14,031 bases of DNA, taken from Fimbriimonadales bacterium. Its GTDB lineage: Bacteria; Armatimonadota; Fimbriimonadia; Fimbriimonadales; GBS-DC. Numbering within the stretch: the first letter of the stretch is position 1; each line of letters starts with the position of its first letter. The notes beneath the pieces are model-generated. The model had not been told where the DNA came from, did no database searches, and worked only from the letters and a program-made list of their open reading frames with translations. The translations under genes and the position numbers were made by a program. The stretch is taken from the NCBI GenBank assembly GCA_026416655.1, contig JAOAES010000212.1, forward strand, positions 1 to 14,031, in the 5' to 3' direction. Of this stretch, positions 5,484 through 13,133 are shown in pieces.

Positions 5484-7306
5484 GATTCGCGCAAGTAATC
5501 CAGCACCTGCTGCGCGAGTTTGCGCGTCATGGTCGGCACGGAAGCGAGTTCTTCGAGGCTGGCTTCGCGGATGCGATCGATGGAGCCGAACAGGCGCAGG
5601 AGCATCTTCTTACGGCGTGGTCCCACTCCGGGAATCTCGTCTAAGGGCGATTTGAAGGCGCGCTGGTCGCGCAGTTTGCGGTGGTAGCTCACGGCGAAGC
5701 GGTGCGCCTCGTCCCGCACGCGCTGCAGCAGTTGCAACGCCTTGCTGTGGCGCGGCAGCTCCAGCGGCTCTTCAGCATCGGGCAGGGTAATCAGCTCGTG
5801 CCGTTTGGCAAGCCCGACGGCGGGGATTTCGAATCCCAGTGCGTGGATGGCTTCCAGCGCGGCGTTCAACTGTCCCTTACCGCCGTCGATCAGCATCAAA
5901 TCGGGCAGCACGCGCCACTTCTCGTCGCCCGACAACGCCTCGCGCAGACGACGGGTAATCACCTCTTTCATCATGGCGAAGTCGTCGGGGCTTTCCGGAT
6001 GCCATTTAATGCGGAATCGCCGATACTCCGATTTTTTCGGCTGCCCGCCCTCGAACACCACCATACTGCCCACGGGCGCGATGCCCTGAATGTTGGAGAT
6101 ATCGAACGCCTCGATGCGCTGGGGTGGTTTGGGCAGGTTGAGGGCTTCCTGCAGTTCCAGCAGCGCGGTCTCCAGCCACTCATGGTGCAGTTCGAGTTCT
6201 TGGCGCAGGCTTTGCAAGGCGAGTTCGGCGTTGTGTGCCGCCATCTCCACCAGTTGTGCATCCTCGCCGCGATGGGGCACGCGGATCTCCACGCTGCTGC
6301 CCCGCTTCTGACGCAGCCACTGTGCGATAATCTGCGCCTCCGTAATCTCGTACGGCAGCAGAATCCGTTCGGGCACTTCGGGCGCGTCCTGATAGTACTG
6401 CTTGAGGAACTCGTTCATAATCGCGTTCGGGTTCTCCTCCGCGCCCTCGCTGAGGAAGAAGCTGCGCTGCCCCAGCAGTTTACCGTTGCGAATGAAAAAC
6501 ATCTGCACGCACGCGCCGCGCTCGTCTTTGACCAGCGCGATGACATCTTCGTTCACGCCATCAGGCTGCGCCACTTTCTGACGCTGCAGCACCTCCTGCA
6601 GGGCGTGAATCTGGTCGCGCAGTTTCGCCGCGCGCTCGAACTCCAGGTTCTCGGCGGCTTGCTCCATCTGCGCCGTGAGTTGCTTAATGAGGTCGTCGCC
6701 CTTGCCCTCCAGAAAGAGCGCAACCTGTTGCACAATCTGACGGTATTCGTCGGGGCTTGCCAGCCCCGCGCACGGTGCGAGGCAACGCCCCATATGATAA
6801 TACAGGCACGGGCGCTGCTTCGGAGTGCCATCCCACACCTTGCCACAGGGGATTAGGGGGAAAGTCCGATGGAGCAGCTGATGAGTACTCCAAACCGCGC
6901 CGGAGTTGGCGAACGGACCGAAGTAGCGGTTGCCGTCCCGCCGCACGCGGCGCGTCACCAACAGGCGCGGAAACCGCTCGCCCGTCGTCAAACAGAGGTA
7001 GGGGTACGACTTGTCGTCGCGTAGCAGTACATTATAGGGCGGACGATGTCGCTTGATGAGGTTGCACTCCAGAATCAGGGCTTCCAGTTCCGTGTCGGTG
7101 ACAATCCATTCCAAATCGGCGATTTTGCGTACCATGCGGGCGGTTTTGGGGGTATGCTGCGCCGATTTCTGGAAATACGAGCGCACGCGCTGGCGCAGAT
7201 TGACGGCTTTACCGACATACAGCACCGCCCCCTGCGCGTCTTTGAAAATATAGCAGCCCGACTGACGGGGCAGGGTCTTGAGCTTTGCCTGTAGCTCGGA
7301 GGGCAT
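5480..7306 (-). CDS. uvrC: UvrABC system protein C, excinuclease subunit
   Basis: UvrC makes the two incisions of nucleotide excision repair after UvrA/UvrB load on damage. The 608-residue protein is full length. The N-terminal GIY-YIG nuclease shows GCYIF...VLYVGKAVNLRQRVRSYF (17-45). Cys154, Cys167, Cys175 and Cys179 match the cysteine cluster reported to bind Fe-S in E. coli UvrC. A UVR/UvrB-binding helix lies at about 206-240 (NLEFERAAKLRDQI). The RNase H-like 5' nuclease has Asp402 in AFDISNIQG, Asp474 in LMLIDGGKGQ and His535 in DEAHRF, and two helix-hairpin-helix motifs end the protein (about 555-604, IPGVGPRR). It lies 49 bases after the acyltransferase gene but has its own promoter-like TACACT ten bases before the ATG and no Shine-Dalgarno sequence. 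Confidence 0.97.
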   Translation of the reverse strand: MPSELQAKLKTLPRQSGCYIFKDAQGAVLYVGKAVNLRQRVRSYFQKSAQHTPKTARMVRKIADLEWIVTDTELEALILECNLIKRHRPPYNVLLRDDKSYPYLCLTTGERFPRLLVTRRVRRDGNRYFGPFANSGAVWSTHQLLHRTFPLIPCGKVWDGTPKQRPCLYYHMGRCLAPCAGLASPDEYRQIVQQVALFLEGKGDDLIKQLTAQMEQAAENLEFERAAKLRDQIHALQEVLQRQKVAQPDGVNEDVIALVKDERGACVQMFFIRNGKLLGQRSFFLSEGAEENPNAIMNEFLKQYYQDAPEVPERILLPYEITEAQIIAQWLRQKRGSSVEIRVPHRGEDAQLVEMAAHNAELALQSLRQELELHHEWLETALLELQEALNLPKPPQRIEAFDISNIQGIAPVGSMVVFEGGQPKKSEYRRFRIKWHPESPDDFAMMKEVITRRLREALSGDEKWRVLPDLMLIDGGKGQLNAALEAIHALGFEIPAVGLAKRHELITLPDAEEPLELPRHSKALQLLQRVRDEAHRFAVSYHRKLRDQRAFKSPLDEIPGVGPRRKKMLLRLFGSIDRIREASLEELASVPTMTRKLAQQVLDYLRES

Positions 7307-7316
7307 GGCAGGTTAA

Positions 7317-7322
7317 AGTGTA
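7317..7322 (-). promoter_or_regulatory. Candidate -10 element for uvrC
   Basis: On the minus strand TCAGGTACACTTTAAC precedes the uvrC ATG at 7306, with TACACT ending ten bases before it. It matches the mnmA upstream sequence at 12 consecutive bases (TCAGGTACACTT). No -35 box is convincing and no Shine-Dalgarno sequence is present. Confidence 0.55.
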
Positions 7323-7355
7323 CCTGAGTCGGGCATGCGAAGGCATACGAGACGC

Positions 7356-8273
7356 TCAGTTCCCTGCACCGAACCGCTTCCGCGCGGATTTCCAGCGGTC
7401 GTGGAGCCAGAGCCACTGGTCGGGATAGCGGCGCACATAGGCTTCCAGCACATCGTGCAACGCCTGCATGATACGCTGCTGGTCGGCTTGGGCGTCGCCC
7501 GTGGGTTCGAAGTGCATCGGCGGCAGGATTTCCACGCGATGATAGTCGCCGGGCAGGCGCACATTGAAAAGGGGCACGAGCGGCGCGCCTGTGCGCAGGT
7601 GGAACACGGCGGGTCCCGCCACGCTGCCCGCTTTCTGTCCGAAAAACTCGACGAACACATCGCCCGCGTTCTGGTCGGGCAGGATGCCGACGACTTCGTT
7701 GGCGCGCAGGGCTTTCAGCACGAGGCGTGCGGCGTTCCCGCGCGGAAACACCTTGTAGCCGCTGCGTTCGCGGAGCATCGTAATCAGTTCGGTGGTGCTT
7801 TTATCGTCGGCGTCGCGAGCGATGACCGCAATCGGGTAGCCCAGCATGCAAAGATAGCGCGCCATCAGCTCCCAGTTGCCGAAGTGTCCCGTGATGAGCA
7901 GCACGCCCTTGCCCTCGCGCAGGGCGGCGTCCAGATGTTCCCGTCCCACGAGGGTCAGTTGCCGTTCGATCTGTGCGCGCGTCATCGAGGGGGCTTTGAA
8001 GAACTCTGCCATACTCACGCCGAAGTTGCGGAACACGCGCCGTGCGGTCGCGCGCGCCTGCGCGGGAGTCCAGTCGGGGAACGCCCGCTGCAGGTTGTGA
8101 ATCGCCATGCGCCGATAGCGCGCAGAAAGCGCGTACGCCAGCAATCCCAGCCCGGCTCCCAGCCGCTGCGCCGCGTCCATCGGCAGCCGACGAAACAACC
8201 CCCACGCGAGCCGCAATCCCCAGCCGCCCAGTTTGCCCTCGATGCGCTTGCGCCAAGGTGGCTTTTGCATCAT
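7356..8273 (-). CDS. Lysophospholipid/lipid A acyltransferase, LpxL/HtrB family
   Basis: The 305-residue protein has the HX4E catalytic motif, GHFGNWE with His130 and Glu135, after KGVLLITG. RDADDKSTTELI, then VVGILPDQNAG (194-204) and the C-terminal QWLWLHDRWK (286-295) are typical of the LpxL/HtrB group, which transfers an acyl chain onto lipid A precursors at the inner membrane. An N-terminal hydrophobic amphipathic stretch (about 18-50) fits membrane attachment. Length equals that of E. coli LpxL. ATG 8273 is chosen over the longer frame starting at 8372, because a TATCCT promoter-like hexamer lies nine bases upstream of it and the extra 33 residues show no family similarity. ATG 8270 is equally possible. 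In lineages without classical LPS these enzymes may acylate other glycolipids. Confidence 0.9.
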   Translation of the reverse strand: MMQKPPWRKRIEGKLGGWGLRLAWGLFRRLPMDAAQRLGAGLGLLAYALSARYRRMAIHNLQRAFPDWTPAQARATARRVFRNFGVSMAEFFKAPSMTRAQIERQLTLVGREHLDAALREGKGVLLITGHFGNWELMARYLCMLGYPIAVIARDADDKSTTELITMLRERSGYKVFPRGNAARLVLKALRANEVVGILPDQNAGDVFVEFFGQKAGSVAGPAVFHLRTGAPLVPLFNVRLPGDYHRVEILPPMHFEPTGDAQADQQRIMQALHDVLEAYVRRYPDQWLWLHDRWKSARKRFGAGN

Positions 8274-8282
8274 CGCGTGGGA

Positions 8283-8288
8283 AGGATA
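8283..8288 (-). promoter_or_regulatory. Candidate -10 element for the acyltransferase gene
   Basis: Minus-strand TGGGGTATCCTTCCCA contains TATCCT ending nine bases before ATG 8273, with the same GGTA lead-in seen upstream of five other genes here. No Shine-Dalgarno sequence lies between it and the start. Confidence 0.45.
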
Positions 8289-8349
8289 CCCCACAACGCT
8301 CCCCTGTACGGCGCAGGAGCTGCGCATGCCCGTGTTCGGGAATGGTGGA

Positions 8350-8355
8350 TAGAAT
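8350..8355 (+). promoter_or_regulatory. Possible -10 element for the Spy-like gene
   Basis: TAGAAT matches five of six bases of the TATAAT consensus and lies 72 bases before ATG 8428 in the divergent spacer. It lacks the GGTA lead-in of the other promoters and a convincing -35, so the call is weak. Confidence 0.25.
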
Positions 8356-8427
8356 CCAGCGCAATTTTCCACACCGAGTGAACATCTCAGAGGTGCGCGC
8401 GTCTATGGGGCACGGAGGATGAAAACC

Positions 8428-9174
8428 ATGCGACTTAAATGGATTGCCGTGAGCGTCTTCGCAGCAGCGCTGGTTGGAGGCGCGTTTGCCCAGAGCGGTT
8501 TCGGGCAGCCCCGTCAAGGCGGACCTGGACAGGGACCGCGCGGGCAAGGCTTCGGACGCATGATGGGCGCGGGCATGGCAGGCATGCTGCTGGAGCGACC
8601 CGATGTGCAACGCGAACTGAACTTGACCGAGCAGCAGAAGAACCAGATTCGACAGATGCAGGAAAACCAGCGCACCGCAATGCAGGAACTGCGCAACCTT
8701 CCGCCTGAAGAGCGACGCCAGAAGATGCAGGAAGTGCGCGAGAAGAACGACCCGACCAAAGTGCTGAACGAGACCCAGAAGAAGCGACTGCGCGAGATTG
8801 AGCTGCAGGCGATGGGTGCGTTTGCGCTGATGCAGCCTGAGGTCGCTGACCAGCTGAAACTGACCCAAGAGCAACGCTCGAAACTGCAGGGCATCGTGAT
8901 GCAGTCGATGCAGCAGATGCGTGAGCAGTTCCAGGGCGGCGGCTTCGGGCAGGGACAAGGCGCCCAGCAGTGGCAGCAGATGCGCGACCAGATGGAGAAG
9001 CAGATGCTGGAAGTGCTAACCCCTGCGCAGCGTCAGCAGTGGCAGCAGATGCAGGGCAAGCCGTTCCAGTTTGAAGGCGGTCGCCCCAGCTTCTTCGGCG
9101 GCGGTCGCGGCGGCTTCGGTGGACCGGGGCAGCAAGGTGCGCCGCGCGGTGGCGGACGCGGATTCGGCAACTGA
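8428..9174 (+). CDS. Exported Spy/CpxP-like (LTXXQ) protein with an internal duplication
   Basis: The 248-residue product starts with a signal peptide (MRLKW, hydrophobic 6-19, probable cleavage after GAFA). The mature part is Gln/Met/Gly-rich. LTXXQ-like motifs occur at 66-70 (LTEQQ), 113-117 (LNETQ), 145-149 (LTQEQ) and 197-201 (LTPAQ). The pattern R/Q-P-D/E-V...L-x-LTxxQ at 58-70 repeats at 137-149, indicating two Spy-like modules fused in one chain. The C terminus (about 216-248) is a Gly/Arg/Phe-rich tail. Spy and CpxP are periplasmic, respectively a chaperone and a stress-sensor partner; a similar envelope role is inferred. ATG 8428 is preferred because GGAGG (8414-8418) is nine bases upstream; ATG 8419 directly abuts it. 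A strong terminator follows. Confidence 0.8.
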   Translation: MRLKWIAVSVFAAALVGGAFAQSGFGQPRQGGPGQGPRGQGFGRMMGAGMAGMLLERPDVQRELNLTEQQKNQIRQMQENQRTAMQELRNLPPEERRQKMQEVREKNDPTKVLNETQKKRLREIELQAMGAFALMQPEVADQLKLTQEQRSKLQGIVMQSMQQMREQFQGGGFGQGQGAQQWQQMRDQMEKQMLEVLTPAQRQQWQQMQGKPFQFEGGRPSFFGGGRGGFGGPGQQGAPRGGGRGFGN

Positions 9175-9208
9175 ACGACTTGGCTTACCTCCTCAAGCGA
9201 ACACCGGC

Positions 9209-9244
9209 AGAGTGCGCCCTCCCGTAAGGGAGGGCGACTCTGTT
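9209..9244 (+). terminator. Intrinsic terminator after the Spy-like gene
   Basis: CGCCCTCCC (9215-9223) pairs with GGGAGGGCG (9228-9236) around a GTAA tetraloop, and AGAGT (9209-9213) pairs with ACTCT (9237-9241) beyond a single bulged G. A short T-tract (GTTT, 9242-9245 region) follows. It lies 35-70 bases after the stop and isolates the gene from the regulator downstream. Confidence 0.85.
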
Positions 9245-9267
9245 TAAAGCACCACCGCTCCGAGCGG

Positions 9268-9273
9268 TATACT
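9268..9273 (+). promoter_or_regulatory. Candidate -10 element for the large regulator
   Basis: AGCGGTATACTTTCGG contains TATACT ending six bases before ATG 9280. Transcription starting about seven bases after the hexamer would begin on the start codon itself, a leaderless arrangement. No Shine-Dalgarno sequence is present. Confidence 0.55.
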
Positions 9274-9279
9274 TTCGGT

Positions 9280-12200
9280 ATGCGACGCGAGGGGCGCGCG
9301 TTTTCGGTGCGAGAGCTGGAGACGCCCGCTGCAGAATGGCTTTCCCACACGGTGCGGGGGCATGGGGGCGTATTGCTCATCACGGGCGAGACGGGCACAG
9401 GGCGCACAAGCGCGCTCCGTATGCTGCTGCAACGGGCACGATTGCAAGGCTTCACTGTCGCCGACTCGTGGTGTCGGGGCGACGCTGCCGAACCGCCTCA
9501 CCTGCCCCTGACCGCCCTCATGGAGACGCTGTGCTTCGAACTCGGCGAACAGGGCAACCTGCTGCAGGAGCCGTTAGACCGCTGGCTCCAGAACCCGCAG
9601 GCATGGCACATCCCCACACGCCTGATTTATCCCCTGCGTGAAATCGCACGCCAGCGTCCCCTCCTGTTAGCCCTCGACGACGCCCATCGTGCGCACGAGA
9701 ATCTGCAGCGCACGCTCTTGAACTGGCTCGTCGCGCTCCGGCTGGAGCCGATAGGACTGGTCATCACGGCGGCGTCGCCTTTGCGTGGTGTATTGGCAGA
9801 CCTGCAGCGCACGCTCATCGAGCGTGAAGCCGGCGAAGTCTGGACTCTGCGCTCGTTTACCCCCGACGAGGTGGTCGCCATGCTGCAGGAGCGCGTGTCT
9901 GAAAACGCTCCTGCGGACGCCATCGGTCGCGCGCTCTACGAACTGACAGGGGGCAACCCCCTCTATCTGAGCGAGATTGTGAACAGTTTGCCTCATTTAG
10001 ACGAAGACGCGGCTCGCTCGCTGGGGGCGTGGATTCCCGACAGTTTACGCGAGGCGCTGCTGCGCCGCTTCGAGACGCTTTCGGAGGCGGAGCAGGAGAC
10101 GGCGCGGGCGTTGAGCCTCTTTGAAAGCGTTGCGCCTCGCGAGGCGTTGCCCGCAGTAGCGCGTCAGGGAGAGCGCGCTGCTGCCAAAGGCGTCGCCGCG
10201 CTGCAGGCGCTGGGCTGGATCGAGGCGCAAGGCGCGACCGAGCTGCGCTGGCGCAGCCGTCTGTTCCGCGAGGTGGTCTATTCCACCATCGAACCCCGCC
10301 AGCGCGGCGCGTGGCACGAACGCGCCGCCGACGCGCTCAGGCAACTAAACGCCCCGGAACTGGCGGTGCTGTACCACGTCCGCGCCAGCGCGCCCACTCC
10401 CGAACGCCTGCAACAGCTGCATGACGGCTACCTACGCCTGCGGATGCAGCTCCCCCCGCGCCAACGGCTGGAACTGCTCGACTCCTGCCTGGATGTGGCG
10501 TCAAAGTTAGGCGATACAACGCGACGCGTGCAGCTGCTCTGCGACCGTCCCTATCTGCTGTTCCAGCTGCCCGACGGCTTGCTGCATGCACTGGACGCCT
10601 CACAGCAGGCGTTAGCGACGCTGGAAGCGCATCCCGAAGCCGACCCCGACCGCGAACTCTGGACTCAGGTGATGTGCGCTCGCGCAGGGCAACTCACGCA
10701 GCTCGGACGCGGGCGCGAAGCGCAGGAGACCTTGCAGGAACTGTTGACAGAGCCGAACCTGCGCGACTCGCAACGGCTGATGGCGGAGCTGAGCATGGCG
10801 TATGGCTACGCCTGTCAGGGCGATTTGCGCCGCGCGTACGAGATCTATCGTGCGGTGTGGGCGCGCCTGCAGGCGAATCAGGCGTGGCTGATGCGTTGGG
10901 GGGGTGTGTTGCGCTACGCCCTACAGTACGCGCTGGCGAACGGCGACGCGCAACTCGCTCAGGCAACGCTCGAATGCGCCGAACAGTGGGTGGCGCAGCC
11001 CGACTGCCCCCTGCGGTTTCAGATGTTGTACCAGCTGATGTACGCCGACGAAGCGTACTTTTACGGACGCGGCGCGGAACAGCAGGCGCGAGCACGCGCC
11101 GTGTGGGAGCTCGCTGAGCAGTCGGGCGAGCAACTCGCCGCACTGGACGCTTGGTTCCTGACCCTGCTCTACCGTCAGCCGCAGGAGGCGGTGCGCGTGG
11201 CGGAACGCGCGCTGCAGCTGGCGCAACACGCGCTCGGACGCGAACGCGAGGCGGAATGGCGCTATCGCAGAGCGCAGGCGTTGCTGGAAATGGAAAACCC
11301 CAGCGCGGCTACGACAGCAGCGGAGGAGGCGCGCCGCGCTGCACTCAAGACGGGGAATCAGTGGCTGGTTGCCAAAGCGTGGCTCCTGCTCGCTCAGGCG
11401 CGCCTCGCGCAACAGCGCACGCAGGACGCCGCCGACGCCCTGCAACAGGCAATACCCCTCGCCCGCACGCTCAACCTACCTGAACTGGAATGCGAGCTGA
11501 CCCTGCTGCAGGGGCTAATCGACGAAGCCGACGCAGGGACGCTGGCACAGCGCGCCGTTGAAATCGCTGAAGCGTGGGGACACGCCCTCTATCGCGGACT
11601 GGCGTATGCCCTGCGCGGGCATGCTCTGAACCGTCCCGACGACACAGAACAGGCGGCGATGCTGCTCTCGGAGTACGGCGCGCCCCTGCTGCAACGGCTC
11701 ATCACCCCGCGCGAGACGCCCACCGCCTCGGAGGGATGGGACATCTTCATTCGGCTGCTCGGCGATGGCAGTGTCCGATTCCGCGCGAAAGCAATGTCCA
11801 AAAAAGCATGGATTAGCCCGCGATCCCGCGCTCTGTTCGCGCACCTTGCGCTCCACGGCGGCGCGCCCGTGGAGATGTACACCCTGCTGGAGCAGCACTT
11901 CCCCCACTTAGACCATGATAAGGCGCGAGTGAACCTGCAGACGGTGATTTCTGCCGCGCGTCGCTCGCTGCGCACGGCGTTCGGCGAGGCGGCGGGCGAC
12001 TGGATCCACTATGAGAACGGTCTTTACCGCCTGAATCCGCCGCATACTTGGCGTGTGGATGTGCAGGAGTTCGAATCGGTCGCTCAAGACGCGCTGAGCA
12101 TCGCCGACCCCGAGGCGCAGCTGGCGCGTTTAGACCAGGCCATCGCGCTCTATACGGGCGACCTGCTGCCCGAGTTCGCGGATGAGGCATGGTGTACGCT

Positions 12201-12480
12201 TGCTTACCAGCGCGCCCGGGTGCTCTTGCTGGAGTGCTTGCTGGCGCGGGCGCAACGACGGTTCGTCAAGGGGCAGCTCACCGACGCCGCTGCTGACTGC
12301 GAGCGCATTCTTCAACACGATCCCGCCGACGAGAACGCCCTGCGCCTGCTACTACAGGTCTATCAAAAACTCGGACGCCCACGCGACGCTCTGCCCTTCC
12401 TCCAGCACGCCCAACGCTTCGCCCCCGATATGCTCTCCCCTGCAACGGTTGCGATGTTCGAGGGCGTATCGGCATCGTAA
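9280..12480 (+). CDS. Large AAA/STAND ATPase-TPR regulator with C-terminal SARP-type (BTAD) DNA-binding module
   Basis: The 1066-residue protein opens with an AAA_16-like ATPase: P-loop GETGTGRTS (36-44), Walker B LLLALDDAH (128-136), and the TGGNPLYLSEI sensor-type motif (223-233). Note that Arg42 replaces the usual P-loop Lys. A winged-helix-like segment (about 252-345) and a long Ala/Leu/Gln-rich helical repeat region of TPR type (about 350-810) follow. Residues 819-910 (FIRLLGDGSVRFR, then WISPRSRALFAHLAL) resemble the winged helix of SARP/OmpR-type regulators. Residues from about 925 (VDVQEFE) to 1060 match the bacterial transcriptional activator domain. Classical SARPs such as AfsR carry this module at the N terminus; here it is at the end, as in MalT-style regulators. 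It is probably a signal-responsive transcription factor; targets and ligand are unknown. Confidence 0.85.
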   Translation: MRREGRAFSVRELETPAAEWLSHTVRGHGGVLLITGETGTGRTSALRMLLQRARLQGFTVADSWCRGDAAEPPHLPLTALMETLCFELGEQGNLLQEPLDRWLQNPQAWHIPTRLIYPLREIARQRPLLLALDDAHRAHENLQRTLLNWLVALRLEPIGLVITAASPLRGVLADLQRTLIEREAGEVWTLRSFTPDEVVAMLQERVSENAPADAIGRALYELTGGNPLYLSEIVNSLPHLDEDAARSLGAWIPDSLREALLRRFETLSEAEQETARALSLFESVAPREALPAVARQGERAAAKGVAALQALGWIEAQGATELRWRSRLFREVVYSTIEPRQRGAWHERAADALRQLNAPELAVLYHVRASAPTPERLQQLHDGYLRLRMQLPPRQRLELLDSCLDVASKLGDTTRRVQLLCDRPYLLFQLPDGLLHALDASQQALATLEAHPEADPDRELWTQVMCARAGQLTQLGRGREAQETLQELLTEPNLRDSQRLMAELSMAYGYACQGDLRRAYEIYRAVWARLQANQAWLMRWGGVLRYALQYALANGDAQLAQATLECAEQWVAQPDCPLRFQMLYQLMYADEAYFYGRGAEQQARARAVWELAEQSGEQLAALDAWFLTLLYRQPQEAVRVAERALQLAQHALGREREAEWRYRRAQALLEMENPSAATTAAEEARRAALKTGNQWLVAKAWLLLAQARLAQQRTQDAADALQQAIPLARTLNLPELECELTLLQGLIDEADAGTLAQRAVEIAEAWGHALYRGLAYALRGHALNRPDDTEQAAMLLSEYGAPLLQRLITPRETPTASEGWDIFIRLLGDGSVRFRAKAMSKKAWISPRSRALFAHLALHGGAPVEMYTLLEQHFPHLDHDKARVNLQTVISAARRSLRTAFGEAAGDWIHYENGLYRLNPPHTWRVDVQEFESVAQDALSIADPEAQLARLDQAIALYTGDLLPEFADEAWCTLAYQRARVLLLECLLARAQRRFVKGQLTDAAADCERILQHDPADENALRLLLQVYQKLGRPRDALPFLQHAQRFAPDMLSPATVAMFEGVSAS

Positions 12481-12516
12481 TCTGCAAATACATACGCTAC
12501 AGCCCCACAAGTAGGG

Positions 12517-12522
12517 TATACT
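12517..12522 (+). promoter_or_regulatory. Candidate -10 element for the NYN-era operon
   Basis: TAGGGTATACTTATCC contains TATACT and shares GGTATACTT with the promoter of the large regulator. It lies 32 bases before the TTG start, leaving room for a leader with a ribosome-binding site, in contrast to the other GGTA promoters in this window. Confidence 0.55.
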
Positions 12523-12539
12523 TATCCTCTGAATATCGC

Positions 12540-12547
12540 AGGAGGTG
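12540..12547 (+). promoter_or_regulatory. Strong Shine-Dalgarno site that fixes the TTG start of the NYN gene
   Basis: AGGAGGTG is a near-perfect anti-16S match; nine bases separate AGGAGG from TTG at 12555. The conserved VSIFVDGAN core begins only four codons in, so a later ATG (12591) would remove the first catalytic Asp. Confidence 0.8.
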
Positions 12548-12554
12548 TTCTCTC

Positions 12555-13133
12555 TTGGAGCGGGTTTCAATCTTTGTTGACGGCGCAAACATGTACTATG
12601 CCCAAAAGCGGCTCGGATGGTTTATCGACTATCGCAAGCTGCTCTGCTATTTTCGGACGACCCTTGGCATGAAGGTAGCGGACGCTTACTACTACACGGC
12701 GGTCGACCCCAACTCGAAGGGGCGCGACGCGACCTTCCACGACTATCTATTGCACTCCGGCTATGTGTTGCGCACACGCCCAATTAAGGGCTGCTGCGGG
12801 GAAGGGCGCGAGGAACTGCCTTGGGAACGGATCGAGCTGGCGGTGGATATCGTGATGGACGCGCTGCTGACGCTGGATCACTACGATGTGTGCGTAATCC
12901 TCAGCGGCGACGGCAACTTCGAACGACTGGTGGAGACACTGCGGGCGAAGGGCAAAAAGGTGATGGTGTTCGCCCATCCCGAAATGACCGCGCGTGAGCT
13001 GCGCATCGCCACAGGTCCGAACTTCCACGACCTGCGCGATGTGGAGCGGTTTATCGCCCGCACCGACCGCGCGCCTGAGCCGTGCCCCGATAAGACGGTC
13101 TATGGCGCAGCCCCCGAAGAGAGCCATGAGTGA
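12555..13133 (+). CDS. NYN-domain (LabA/DUF88, PIN-like) putative ribonuclease
   Basis: The 192-residue product is a single NYN domain. VSIFVDGANMYY places Asp9 and Asn12 on the first strand; AVDIVMDAL gives Asp98 and Asp102; VILSGDGNFERLV gives Asp119. These are the metal-binding acidic positions of the PIN/FLAP-like nuclease fold. GKKVMVFAHPE and a final LRIATGPNFHDLRDVERFI complete the fold. The Lys often found in the K-x-VD motif of LabA proteins is Glu94 or Leu95 here. The start is TTG with a strong ribosome-binding site. Its stop overlaps era by eight bases, so both are translated from one mRNA. A role in rRNA or tRNA processing with Era is plausible, but this is inferred from position only. 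Confidence 0.88.
   Translation: MERVSIFVDGANMYYAQKRLGWFIDYRKLLCYFRTTLGMKVADAYYYTAVDPNSKGRDATFHDYLLHSGYVLRTRPIKGCCGEGREELPWERIELAVDIVMDALLTLDHYDVCVILSGDGNFERLVETLRAKGKKVMVFAHPEMTARELRIATGPNFHDLRDVERFIARTDRAPEPCPDKTVYGAAPEESHE

Noticed and set aside
5681..6856. 391-codon plus-strand frame opposite uvrC
   Set aside because: Antisense shadow of the full-length uvrC gene, with no motif or start signal.
8274..8372. 33-codon N-terminal extension of the acyltransferase
   Set aside because: It contains the promoter-like TATCCT and shows no similarity to LpxL N termini.
8405..8422. Five-codon upstream reading frame (MGHGG) ending at the Spy-like gene start
   Set aside because: Too short to support; the ATG has no ribosome-binding site and the overlap with GGAGG is probably chance.
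7801..8958. 385-codon minus-strand frame spanning parts of the Spy-like and acyltransferase genes
   Set aside because: It overlaps two well-supported genes in the wrong frame, and its sequence has no family features.
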